Source of the DNA: Trissonchulus latispiculum
Lineage: Eukaryota > Nematoda > Enoplea > Enoplida > Ironidae
Length of the DNA: 64,000 bases
Direction of reading: 5' to 3'
Assembly: GCA_030248195.1 (NCBI GenBank)
Contig: JASAND010031938.1
Span: forward strand, 62,001-126,000
Program-made: the position numbers and the translations under genes
Shown here: one piece after another, positions 22,381 to 32,987 of the stretch
How positions within the stretch are numbered: position 1 is the stretch's first letter
How the letters are laid out: each line of letters begins with the position of its first letter
Notes under the pieces: generated by a model
Database searches by the model: none
Seen by the model: only the letters and a program-made list of their open reading frames with translations
Told to the model about the DNA's origin: nothing

Positions 22381-25300
22381 CAGTGTGGAGCTACAGGCCC
22401 GAGAGGTGGTTGGCACGTGGTCCCCTGGTCCATGGTTCAACTTCCTACAACTATCGAATACCGGGTCATGGGTTAGGAACTGGCGTCTCCTAACCGACGC
22501 CTTACCGCTAGCCGTGTATCTCCCCTTTTTCTTCCATACCAAATTTGTTGAGCCAATCCTCGGTATACTGTGCCCAGGGATGAATGGTCGGAGGCTTTGT
22601 ATCCGATTCTAAGCAGTACTGTTTCTTTTCGGTTACCCCTGGTGTACCGGGGCTCCACCGGGGTAAAGTCCGCCTTTGTTTCCCCGAGAGTGATGCTATA
22701 TGAATACCTCTATTAATTCTCTTCTGGAAATATCCAGTAATGATTTTGATGGCTTTAAATCTGAAGATCTGGAGGTGACTGAAGCACTTCTTGGCAGCTC
22801 CATGTATGACAGCGATAGAAGTGAAAGCCCACCTTTTCACGGTTTCTCACCATCAGAAGTGAGGTTGGCTTCTCAGTATGTAAACAAAATCATTCGATCT
22901 GACACCCTGCAAAATCCATCACCCCGACCTTTGTTGTACCCGAAACACTCTCTGGTCATTGGATTTTGGAATGTGCAGACAGCTGCGGATCGCCAAAGAA
23001 GATGCATTATTGCTACTGACATGGAACGCTATGGACTAGACCTAATGGTCATTACTGAATCTAGAATCATAGGTGCTGGAACTGAAACTATTGATACAAC
23101 TGGATCTACATATTTTCTGCGCTACAGCGGCCATGCATCCCATGCCATCAGGGGAGTTGGTTTGATCCTGTCTAAAAAGGCAAATGCAGCCCTCATTTCC
23201 TACTCGCCAGTGAGTGATCGATTGCTGTATGCAAGATTCAAATCTTGGAATGGGCATATATCAGTTGTTGGTTGCTATGCACCCACTGAGGTATCGGAGG
23301 ATGCTTCAAAGGACCAGTTTTACGAAGATTTGCAGGAAATCCTAAATGGTATCCCAGCTTCTGACTACTTGATTCTGCTCGGGGATTTTAACGCTGAAAT
23401 TGGTCGCTGCCGAGACGGATGGGAAAGGACAAGAGGCCCATTTGGAACTGGTAAGCTGAATGACAATGGCACGCGCCTGCTGTCTTTAGCTGCTACGCAC
23501 GATCTCTGTATTACAAACAGCTTCTTCAGACACAAGCAGTCGCACTTCCTTTCATGGCGAAGCAATACTGGCACAACCAAAAAATTGTTAGACTATCTCC
23601 TAGTCAGACGACGATGGCGATCTTCAGTAAATAACTGCAGGGCTGTTAGAGGAACTGCCTTACCCTCAGATCATGAATTGATGATTGCCAACCTAAGTCT
23701 TAAGTTAGCGGCGGTACCGGCATGCAGAAGACTGGCTCCTTATGATATCGACAAACTGGCAAATGAGGACATCAGGAATCGGTATAAGCTTGAGATCAGC
23801 AACAGATTCCATGCCCTATCTGTAGATGAAGACAATCAGGAAAGTGCTGACGACATGTGGGAGAAGATTAGATCTGGAATAATGGAATCCGCCGAAACAG
23901 TGTTGGGGAGGCGGAAAGGGAAGAGAAAGCATCTGCCTATCTCTGAAGAAAGTCGAGCGCTAGCGAGCGCTTGCCGTGCCGAAAGCCGTGAAGATAACAA
24001 AAGTAAGCTCAAGAAAGCCCTACGGCGGCAGCTAAAAAAGGATAAGGAAAAGGAATGGAACCAGATAGCAGAAAAAATGGAAAGGGCCGGAGCTAGCGGA
24101 AACTCACGTGCACTATTCTCCCTGCTGCGTGACGCCACAGGGCGCAGACCGCCAGTCTGCGGTACAGTCAAGGACAGGAATGGCAATTTGATCCGAGATA
24201 AAACCCAACAACTAGAAAGATGGAAGCAACATTTCAACGAACTCCTCAATCGACCTCGCCCTGAACCAACTCTGCCAGCTGCTGAACCTCCGAGAACCCC
24301 GTCTAGTGCTGACAACCGGTGTGATCCGCCGTCCCTGCAGGAAGTATTGAAGGCCATCCGTCTACTGAAGTGCAGGAAAGCAGCAGGAATAGACGGAATC
24401 AATCCAGAACTGTTTATATATGCAGCTGAAGAGATAGCTCCGTCTCTGGTGGTTCTGTTTGAAAAGATATGGAATGATAAGCACGCCCCAGTGCAATGGC
24501 AAAAAACCGTCATAGTGCCAGTTTATAAAAAGGGCGACAGGCGTATTTGTGAAAACTATAGGGGCATTTCCTTGCTTCCTATTGCTGGGAAAATCCTCTC
24601 CCTGGTGATTCTTAACCGCATATCCTGCCAACTAGATGCACAAACTAGAGAACAGCAAGCTGGTTTTCGCAAGGGTCGGGGCACTGTTGATCATATCTTT
24701 GTATTGCGGCAACTACTACAACGACGATCCAGCTACCATAAAGATACATGGTTGGCCTTCCTTGATTTCAAGGCAGCTTTCGACAGCATAGATAGACAGT
24801 GCCTCTGGAACCTATTGAAGCTGTCAGGCATACCAAGTAAACTAGTAGAGATCATTGTTGACATGTACAATACGTCAACTTGTCAAGTAAGAGTGGACGG
24901 GTCGCTAACGTCAGAATTCACTGTAACCACAGGTGTGCGCCAAGGGGACATTCTTTCACCTGCCTTGTTTCTTCTTGTGGTTGATTGGGTGATGAATCAA
25001 GCCGTGCTTCCAACTGATGGCGTCCAGACAGCTGCAGGTAGTATACTGGCAGACTTGGAGTACGCAGATGATGTCGTATTGCTGGCAGAATCTGAGGAAA
25101 ACTTACAACAGCAAACGGACCGTGTTGACGGATGGGGCAGGCTGGTAGGATTGCTTCTAAATGCCGCTAAATGTAAGGTGATCCCTCCTGGGGGAACTAA
25201 CCTTGCGACGAGCAACATCAATGTGAATAATTCTGCAGTTGAAAGAGTAGCCGATTTTTGCTATCTTGGAAGCAACCTCACCGCAAAAGCTGATTTGGAG

Positions 25301-25926
25301 ACAGAAATTAACATCAGAATTGGGAAAGCGGCTACAGTGTTCAGACAACTGTACAAATGCCTCTGGTCCAAACGGCAAATTTCAGTCAAGACCAAGCTGA
25401 GGGTATTCGATGCCATGGTTCTACCTGTCCTTCTATATGCTTCTGAAACCTGGACGGTCAAAGTCTCTGACCTGCGCAGACTGGAAATCTTTGAAAGACA
25501 GTGCCTTCGCAACATCCTTGGCATCAGACGACGGGATAGGATACGTAACACCGATCTTTACGCACGGTGTCTCCAGCATAATCCGGTATCTCGGATTATA
25601 CTGAGATCCAGGCTCCGATGGCTGGGTCACGTAGCCCGGTCTGAACACTCCAGAATTGTCTGGCGTACCCTATTCCTGCCCCCACCAGCAAACTGGCACA
25701 GACCTCCAGGGCGCCCTCCTATGTCTTGGAGAACCTTAGTTGAGAAGGACCTGCGCGGTGTCTTTACTCCGTATAGACATGCTGGGTTCTCGTGGGAAAC
25801 GGTGGTGCACGATCTAGCAGCGGATAGGATTCAATGGAGAAGTTTGGTTTCCCAAATTGGTATGGCGGAAGTGGAGCCCATCAGATTGCTGCAGCAGCGA
25901 TGAAGATGGATCAAGTACAAGTAAGA
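22381..25926 (+). mobile_element. Full-length RTE-like non-LTR retrotransposon
   Basis: Boundaries come from comparing the flanks with an inverted copy of the pre-insertion sequence at about 26150-26225 (ACTCAATATTGACCTTATTTTGGACTTGGAAACATGTTGGC). On the plus strand this is broken after CTTATTCTGGACT at about 22380 and resumes at AAACATGTTGGC at about 25927. The element has ~320 bp of 5' leader, one ORF and a very short 3' tail (GATGGATCAAGTACAAGTAAG region). A single ORF and no long poly-A fit the RTE group. Confidence 0.8.
22700..25903 (+). CDS. LINE polyprotein: AP endonuclease plus reverse transcriptase
   Basis: This 1067-residue protein should copy the element by target-primed reverse transcription, its endonuclease nicking chromosomal DNA and its polymerase extending from the nick. 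An exonuclease-endonuclease-phosphatase domain spans about residues 85-330, with FWNVQT near residue 89, ITES, GDFNAEIG and SDHELM near residue 323. The reverse transcriptase spans about 560-860: AGFRKGRGTVDH, FLDFKAAFDSID near 687, GVRQGDILSPALF and the catalytic LEYADD near 787. A C-terminal RLRWLGHVARS motif is common in RTE-like proteins. There is no frameshift or stop, so the copy may be young and active. The first in-frame ATG was taken as the start. Clade (RTE or a sister) is inferred from the single-ORF layout. Confidence 0.95.
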   Translation: MNTSINSLLEISSNDFDGFKSEDLEVTEALLGSSMYDSDRSESPPFHGFSPSEVRLASQYVNKIIRSDTLQNPSPRPLLYPKHSLVIGFWNVQTAADRQRRCIIATDMERYGLDLMVITESRIIGAGTETIDTTGSTYFLRYSGHASHAIRGVGLILSKKANAALISYSPVSDRLLYARFKSWNGHISVVGCYAPTEVSEDASKDQFYEDLQEILNGIPASDYLILLGDFNAEIGRCRDGWERTRGPFGTGKLNDNGTRLLSLAATHDLCITNSFFRHKQSHFLSWRSNTGTTKKLLDYLLVRRRWRSSVNNCRAVRGTALPSDHELMIANLSLKLAAVPACRRLAPYDIDKLANEDIRNRYKLEISNRFHALSVDEDNQESADDMWEKIRSGIMESAETVLGRRKGKRKHLPISEESRALASACRAESREDNKSKLKKALRRQLKKDKEKEWNQIAEKMERAGASGNSRALFSLLRDATGRRPPVCGTVKDRNGNLIRDKTQQLERWKQHFNELLNRPRPEPTLPAAEPPRTPSSADNRCDPPSLQEVLKAIRLLKCRKAAGIDGINPELFIYAAEEIAPSLVVLFEKIWNDKHAPVQWQKTVIVPVYKKGDRRICENYRGISLLPIAGKILSLVILNRISCQLDAQTREQQAGFRKGRGTVDHIFVLRQLLQRRSSYHKDTWLAFLDFKAAFDSIDRQCLWNLLKLSGIPSKLVEIIVDMYNTSTCQVRVDGSLTSEFTVTTGVRQGDILSPALFLLVVDWVMNQAVLPTDGVQTAAGSILADLEYADDVVLLAESEENLQQQTDRVDGWGRLVGLLLNAAKCKVIPPGGTNLATSNINVNNSAVERVADFCYLGSNLTAKADLETEINIRIGKAATVFRQLYKCLWSKRQISVKTKLRVFDAMVLPVLLYASETWTVKVSDLRRLEIFERQCLRNILGIRRRDRIRNTDLYARCLQHNPVSRIILRSRLRWLGHVARSEHSRIVWRTLFLPPPANWHRPPGRPPMSWRTLVEKDLRGVFTPYRHAGFSWETVVHDLAADRIQWRSLVSQIGMAEVEPIRLLQQR

Positions 25927-25989
25927 AACATGTTGGCAATCAAGGTTTCGAGTTTAAAAACACTGTCTAATGTTAAAATTGCTTTTTTA

Positions 25990-26160
25990 ATGACTTCATG
26001 TTTTTCGGCATAAGCAATGGCTGAAAATGCGATTTTTGGCACAAAAATAGAAACGTTTTGGGGGGGGGGGTTGGGGGGGGTCTAAAAAGGGCCCCCCCAA
26101 AAATTCCGGGGGAGGGCCCCCCCAACCCAAATCCCCGTTACACCTATGGTTTTAAACTCA
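25990..26160. mobile_element. Poly-G element with CATAGGTGTA end, inverted
   Basis: Carries GGCTGAAAATGCGATTTTTG, G runs, TCTAAAAAGGGCCC and ends AAATCCCCGTTACACCTATG (26126-26145). It matches 17733-17858 and, inverted, 18366-18515. Confidence 0.6.
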
Positions 26161-26270
26161 AAAACGTGATTGCCAATGCCAACATGTTTCCAAGTCCAAA
26201 ATAAGGTCAATATTGAGTCATAAGATCCATAATACAGTTAAAAACATGTATTTCTCAAATTAATAAACAG

Positions 26271-27150
26271 TTGAAGCCAAAAATTTGGACATTTTTGGAA
26301 ATTTTTTCAAAATTTTCCCTAAACACCCAATTTTTGGCCATTTTTCGCGCCTTCGGCGCGACTATTCCCCCCCCCCCACAGTTGGAGGAGGGGCGGCCCC
26401 CCCCCAAAAGTTTTGGGGGAGGGTTGAAAAAAGGCTTGGGGGGATTTGGATGCCCCCCGGGCCCCCCTTTGCGATTTGGGCCCCTCCCTTTGGGGTGTCG
26501 GGCGCGGAACCCCTTGAAAAATTTTTCAGCTGTTTATGTGCAAGATTTGACTGTTTTCAAAAAATTTTTTTAAAAATCGGCAAATTTTTGCTAAAATTTG
26601 AGAAATTTTTTGGAAAATGAAGGTAAAATTTGCTAAAATTTGGCAAAAATTATGAATCTCCCAAAAAAGGTCGCCTCGCCGGATGTTTCAGCGGGCCCAT
26701 AGGTGTGTTAGGGGGGGACCCCTCCCCCCCCCAAACGGAAGGGTAGCCACCCCCCCCCCCTAAAAATTTTTTCCTACCCCTCCCCCCAAATCAATTTTTT
26801 CAGACCCCTCTCCCCTAAAAATTTTCAAACCCCTACCTAAATTTTTGAAAATTGTTAGCTAAAAATTCGAAAATTTTTCAAAAAATTCCAGAAATTAGCA
26901 AAATTTGCTAGAATTCGTTTAATTAAGCTAAAAATCGTTAAAAATAGCAGTAAATTGAGAAAGTTTTTCAAGTTTTTTAAGGAAAAACCGACTTTTTTCG
27001 AAATTTTTCGCCGACCCCCCCTAGAAAAGTTTTCATACCCGTCCCCCCCAAATCGACTTTTCGCGACCCCCCTCCCCCTTTTTTCGTCAAACCCCCCTCC
27101 TTACTTTTTTCTGAACCCCCACCCCACTTTTTTCGCCAGCCACACCTATG
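26271..27150. repeat. Cluster of poly-G/poly-C elements
   Basis: Alternating C8-C9 and G6-G8 blocks are interspersed with AAAATTTT words and a TTTTTCGCGCCTTCGGCGCG stem-loop (about 26343-26360). The CATAGGTGT and ACACCTATG words at 26698 and 27142 face each other and may mark the two ends of one element. Frames here are proline/glycine- or phenylalanine-rich and not coding. Confidence 0.5.
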
Positions 27151-27347
27151 GTCAGGCCACCTTTAAAAAAATCCTGGCGCCGCTACAGTACATAACTACT
27201 TATTATGGTGGTGGTTTCCTTTTATGTAAATTTGACCATATAGGCTTCAATCATAGTTTCAACGAAAATTTTGGTTGGGGAGGGGTAAATGGGGGTAAGC
27301 TCTGGAAATTTGGTGGTCCATATCGAAATGTGATGGGGAGTAAATAC

Positions 27348-29192
27348 TAGGGATCGACCGGAATTCCGGTTCCGGTTCCGGTACTTTTTGGTTCCGGTTC
27401 CGGTTCCGGTTTTTGAAAACGTACCGGAACCGGAACCAATCAAAAGCCTATTATCAAAAGCAAAATTTTATTAAAATTTTCAAAAAATTTATCAAACTTC
27501 TTTAAAACTTTTTGAAAAACTGCGATTCTCTTATAACCAGAATATGATTTATTCAAAAATTTTCGCCTGCGGCGCTATTGCATTACTTAGAATGTTTCGA
27601 ATTTGTAATAATAATGTCTAATGTATCGTTGTTTGTTACGAATATTAATATGTATATATATTATAAAACAAAAATAATACTTAATAACGCAGATTAGATA
27701 GCACAAGACCGCCGAAACATTTAAATTTAAGTATACCTAATGCTGAATTGAAATTAGTGAAGCCTTACCGTCGAGTGTCGACCTATGCTATTTCAAAATT
27801 GTAGAGCGCGCCGTTGTATAATCAAATGTCAATTTAAGCTTAAATTTAATCTTTTTAATTGTTTAAATCGAGACTGGACTTTACATATGGACTACGTAAG
27901 TTTGTTGCTCTTTGTTTAGTAATTAATCCAGTGAGCAGATCAACAGAATTACTAAAAAATTATGGATGGAACAAATAGCAATGGTTTTTAAAAATCTTTT
28001 GAAGAAACGTCATTTAAAATTTAAAAATCCTGATGAAGCTAGCCAAAAATAAGAAATTTTGTTTAATTCAAGTTGGAGAATTTGTGCATTTCGGCTTTCT
28101 TTGGAACTTGTGAAAAATACTTTTGGCTTATATGTTTAATGGATGAAAATTTATATATAATATTTCAACCATGCAAAAACCGTTTGCATTTAAATCAGAA
28201 AACTCCAATAACAAAGTAATTGTACTGAGATATAACAACAAGCTAAGGAATTAAAAGCCGATGTTCTAAACAAGTCCAATTTTGTATATAGCTGATGTTA
28301 CCTAAGTTCATAACCGGATTAGATTTACAATACGGAATTTATACAAGAACAGTAATTTTCAGAAAAATTTTAATTTTGTCTGAAGTACGAAGAGAATAAA
28401 AGTAAACTAAAATGGTAATAGATATCTTTTGGTTTCTAAAAATATAAATGGCATTATTATTTTTTATATTGCGTTTTGAAAATGCTGCAACTTTTCCGCT
28501 TCTAGTAAAGTTAAATGAACTTTTTGATTACGACTAGAAATTATCAGGCAAGCCAGATAAAAACTAAACATGTTTATGACTTATTTTGTCGATGGAGCAG
28601 TTGTTGGTGCTCGCAAAAATTTTGGAATCAATTTCTATCTACTTATATTTAGCTTAATTTAAAATTCAGCTTAACCAAGTAAGAAGTTAAATTTTATTTG
28701 CTAGTATATAAATGTCCTTTAAGTCAACTTGCATTCGATTAAATTATTCATCGAAATTTGTATATACATAGAATGTAAAAATATAGATGCCGTTTATTCA
28801 TCGAAAATGTGCTCGAATAATATAAATATATCATATTCATACCGTGTATAATTAACATTAAATTTTAAATTTTAATTTTAAAGCTATAATGTACTAAAGT
28901 TTAACTATGCTATAAGACAAAAATCTCTTAATAAATTGCAAATTTCATGTTCCTGCGTTGAAATAACTATATAAAATATACAGTAAACGTTATTACAATG
29001 TTCTAGTAACTATAAAAAAGCGAAAAATTGTGCAAAAATTGTCCAAAACGTCAGAAAAAATTTTCGATTTTTGTAGTGTTAAAGAGCTGGTTCCGGTTCC
29101 GGTTCCGGTTTTTTAAAGCCAATTCCGGTTCCGGTTTTTTAAAGCCAATTCCGGTTCCGGTTCCGGTTTTTTGGAGTTCTGGTCGATCCCTA
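27348..29192. mobile_element. 1.8-kb hAT-type MITE with perfect 8-bp target duplication
   Basis: The element starts TAGGGATCGACCGG and ends TCGATCCCTA. GTAAATAC flanks both sides exactly (27340-27347 and 29193-29200). Subterminal arrays of GGTTCCGGTTCC (right side 29088-29168) and their complements (left side 27360-27437) surround a ~1.6-kb AT-rich core. No transposase is encoded. Confidence 0.93.
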
Positions 29193-29222
29193 GTAAATAC
29201 CCCACTGAACCCACCCCCCCCC

Positions 29223-29547
29223 CAGTGGCGGATCCAGGGGGGGGCCCCGGGGTCCCCCCCCCTTTGCGATTTGGGCCCCTTCCTTTGACATTCCGGCCCC
29301 CCCTAGAAAAATTTTTCAGCTGTTTATATGCATATTTTGAGTGAAAATTAAGCATAATTTTAATAAATTTCACAAATTTTTTAAAAAATTTCGCCTGCGG
29401 CGCACCGTATATACGCCTGCGGCGCACGTATACCGTACAAGTTCTGTCTGTGACAGAACTTCTGTCTCTTAAAGTGTCTTCTATTTTGTTTCCTTTCCTG
29501 TTTTGTAAGTATATAATTGTACTCAACGCCTTAATTTTATCTTATGG

Positions 29548-29586
<39 letters not shown>

Positions 29587-29667
29587 TATATACCGGCTTA
29601 ATACGGGCATTTACAAATTTTGTTTTGCTTTCATAACGTATATATATATATATATACTATACGTATG

Positions 29668-29732
<65 letters not shown>

Positions 29733-30460
29733 GGGAAATGCAGGATTGATAATTGGCAGCTTCTAAAAGTGCTCTGGAATAAATTGTGTAAGTGAAAAAT
29801 TCTGAAAAGCATCCAATTCCCGTTTTGGTTTTACACTGATTGATTATACAACTCGATATCTCATCTTAAGTCTAAACTAATCTTTTATTCTTTTTAAACA
29901 TTTGAATTGCTGAATTTTAGACGATTTCAAAAAATTCTTCAACTTCTGGGGGGCTCCGCCCCCAGACCCCCGTTTTACACATTATCTTTCTTGCCCTTGT
30001 AACTTGTCCTCTTCATTGTCACCATTCCTTTGTATACGATTTTACTGCAAGTTTTTCATTTCGTAAGTTACTATATGTACATATATATCTCCATTTTATT
30101 TATTTAATCTTTTCAAAAGTTTGCATGACGGATTTTTTTCAAATTTCAAAAAATTCGTCAACTTCTGGGGGGCTCTGCCCCCCAGACCCCCCCCCCCTGT
30201 ACTTGTTGTGTATATTCTCCATGCTTTGCTTCACTCACGGCCACGGGATATAGCCGAAAACGGTTTTCAGAGTTGTTTTCAAATTGGCAAGTGAACTACC
30301 CTTTCCATAGATACACAATTTTAATTTTCTTGTAAAAATATTTTGTTCCTGGAAAAAGAAATTTTTACCTCCCCCCCTCCCGGAAAAATTTGGTTACCCC
30401 CCCCCCGGAAAAATTTTTCAGCGCCCCCCCCCCCTTTTCAAAATCCTGGATCCGCCCCTG
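29223..30460. mobile_element. Possible hAT-like element with CAGNGGCGGATCCAGG ends
   Basis: CAGTGGCGGATCCAGG at 29223 faces CCTGGATCCGCCCCTG at 30445-30460. Both ends adjoin long G or C runs. Inside are two AT microsatellites and two GGGGGGCTCCGCCCC hairpins (about 29948 and 30167). The 8 bp outside the two ends do not match, so these may be the outer ends of two different insertions. Confidence 0.5.
29546..29730. repeat. AT microsatellites
   Basis: (TA)n runs at 29546-29592 and 29639-29729, the second over 50 bp uninterrupted. A 99-residue frame across it is alternating Tyr-Ile and is not a gene. Confidence 0.95.
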
Positions 30461-30599
30461 CCGGACTGCCCCCCCCCCAAATTGGGAGTTGGGACCTCAG
30501 AAAATCTAAAAAATGGCCTAAAAGCCTAAAATGCAAAATTTTCTGTATTTTAACGCTTTTTCCGTGCGAACAAGGCTTGTTTTTACAGAGGAAGAACTA

Positions 30600-31040
30600 A
30601 CACTGTAAATGCGTTAAATATGTGTTGTAAATTAGGTAAATTTACAATGTAATTTTAATGTTGTAAATTCGTTGTAGTTTTTACAACTAAATTGCCATGT
30701 TTTTACAACGTTATACATTCATTGTAAAAAGTTTACTACGTTTTTACAAGGAATGTACGACATTGTAAAAAGGTGAATGACATTTTATAACGATTTTACA
30801 ATGAATTTACAATGTTGTAAAGACAGTGTAAAAGATTTCACAATGATTTTTCAATGTTTGTGGAAAATACATGTTAAAAACGTTGTACTATTGTCGTAAA
30901 AATCTACAATGAATGTCCGACAAATGTTTAACGTTGTTAAATCGTGGTAAAATCATGGTAATATTTACAATGATTTCACAATGGATTTTTACGTTGTAAA
31001 AACGTAATACAACCGTTGTAAATTCATTGGAATTGGTTGG
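30600..31040. repeat. Patch densely packed with TTGTAAA/TTTACAA words
   Basis: About twenty copies of TTGTAAA, ATTGTAAAA or close variants occur in both orientations in ~430 bp, irregularly spaced. The patch opens with CACTGTAAATGCG, which resembles the CACTG/A end of EnSpm-type transposons whose subterminal regions carry such repeats. The opposite end was not found. Confidence 0.6.
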
Positions 31041-31270
31041 CGGGAAGTTCAGTTGCTTCGGCATTGACGTACATATGGTTACAGAATACAGGGACAATCT
31101 TTGGCTTTGCTCCCTGTGAGGCGAAAGCAGTTTCCTACAGTAGGGTATACAACCCCCGCCACCAAAAATTCTGAGAAAATTTATCCTCCTCCAAACCCCC
31201 GCAGCAATTTTGGACATAGGTGTACCTGGGGGGAGTAATGAGGCGGCGTGACGTCAGTCCTCTAACAATA

Positions 31271-32259
31271 TTAAGGTGGTGATTCCTTTTGGTGTCATCA
31301 ACTTTGAACCACTACTACTCATTCATTATAAGGAGTTAGGAAGTCATCTTTATACCCAAATGTAGCTTAGCATTTTTTCTTTTTAATGAGTACAATGAAC
31401 TTAAGTTTGGCTTTTCAAAATCTTTTTATTGTATTTTAGAAAAAGTATAATTTTTCAGATTTTTTGCAGGGTGAAGTAATTTTTTTCGCTGTACATCGGT
31501 TACATCATTCGATACCTCTATCAAATAGCTGGAGACCCTTTTTTAATTATTGTGAAATCGGTCTTCGTTGTGGAGAAATTAGCAAAAAAGTATGCGCAAC
31601 CTGGATTTTGCCTACTTTTCCCAACTTTGGCAAGAGATCATGTTCGCTAGAAAGTCGCAATCGGGGCAACTAAAAAAGGGTCTCGGGGCAATTTAGTGTA
31701 GAACTCATCTGCAAAATGGCAGTCCTTCATCTTGCATAGGGAATGCTCCACAATCCCCGGAAAAAATTTGGTCGTGTTTTTGAAAAAACTACATTTTTTA
31801 AAATTACAGCCAACAGGATATCAATTGGATAACGACCAAGTCGCAGATAATTGGCCTCTGCATGACCTATAAAATGATACTCTTGGTTTGATTTTGCAGC
31901 ATGTGCAGCTCAAGAAATAATGGATTATTTGATTTTCCCAAAAATGACAGGTTTTCGACGCCAAAATAAGAAAATTGGTTATATCTCAAGATAGCGAAAA
32001 GCTAAAAAGTTACTTTAAAAAGCAAAAATGTTGAGCATAAAGAGGTCTTTCGAATGAATGTAGTTATAACTATGCAGCTGCTGCTCAACTGGCACAAATT
32101 GGCTAAAACTGTCTAGAACGCAAACGTTAAATTTTTGAACCGGGATTGCGCAGAGGGTGTTAGCACGCTAAAATAAGTGTTTTTGGAAAGTTTCGTAAAA
32201 TTTCGACTTGGTTTGAGCAGTAAACTAACAATAAGCACCAAAAGGAATCACCACCTTAA
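31271..32259. mobile_element. TTAA-flanked MITE, piggyBac-like
   Basis: TTAAGGTGGTGATTCCTTTT opens the element and its exact reverse complement closes it at 32240-32259, giving 24-bp inverted ends (through GGTG) with TTAA outermost on both sides. It is ~990 bp with no transposase. Isolated right-end-like words occur at about 35951-35968 (AAAAGGAAACCACC) and 41336-41350 (AAAAGGAAACATCACC). Confidence 0.85.
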
Positions 32260-32987
32260 TGTATGTGTTTGAAATTATTTTGATTGAAAATATGTTGGAA
32301 ATATTATTTTTAAGAGTGAATTGGAATGTGTATAATTTCTGTTGAAAGTATGTTGTGAAATTAGTTTGAAATCATTGTGTGAAATTTATGTGAAAAGTCT
32401 TTTAACTGAGAGTTTTTATTATGTGCATGTCTAAATTATGTATATGTGTATCAGCCAGCCTAGTCAATAGGTGGCGCTGCATACTTGTCGATTTTTGCTA
32501 AGTGCCTCTCCCAGCATCTCGTCTTTCAAGGGGGTCTCAAAATTATCCAATCAAATTCTTCCACGGCCATTCAAAACTAGTTTAATCTCCTTAGCTGTCT
32601 ACACTTCAGTCTTGTGTTTTTCTTCTGTCTAGAGCGGTCGTGTCTTAATTTGCGTTCCCCAACGTGGCCCTATTATTTGCTGTGTATCATTTTATTTACT
32701 TTATCGATCTAAAGTGGGTATCCACTTTAGATTTTCCATTGCTCCAGGGTGACCCTGTCGAGCTATATTACATTTTCCAACCTCTATTAGTATAAAAATA
32801 TCTGCTCTCTTTATTCAGTGAATGTTTCTCTTTTTATCCTTTTCTACGAAACTTTCAAAATTCTTCTAAGTAGTTTAGGTTCCAATTCTTAGTCTAGTTC
32901 ATTGAGATTTGTTTATTGTATTTATCCTTGTTGGCTAATTATCTTCTGTGCTAATCCATTATGCCTAATGTGTGCTAATCCAGGTTT
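32260..32987. other. AT-rich spacer with no recognised gene
   Basis: No long frame, splice pair or inverted repeat was found between the TTAA element and segmental copy 2. Confidence 0.45.

Noticed and set aside
24362..24631. Minus-strand frames across the LINE
   Set aside because: They are shadows of the intact 1067-codon plus-strand ORF.
29450..29749. 99-codon Tyr-Ile repeat protein
   Set aside because: It is the translation of an AT microsatellite.
29223..30460. Confident single hAT element
   Set aside because: The facing CAGNGGCGGATCCAGG ends are good, but the 8 bases outside them differ, so I kept it only as possible.
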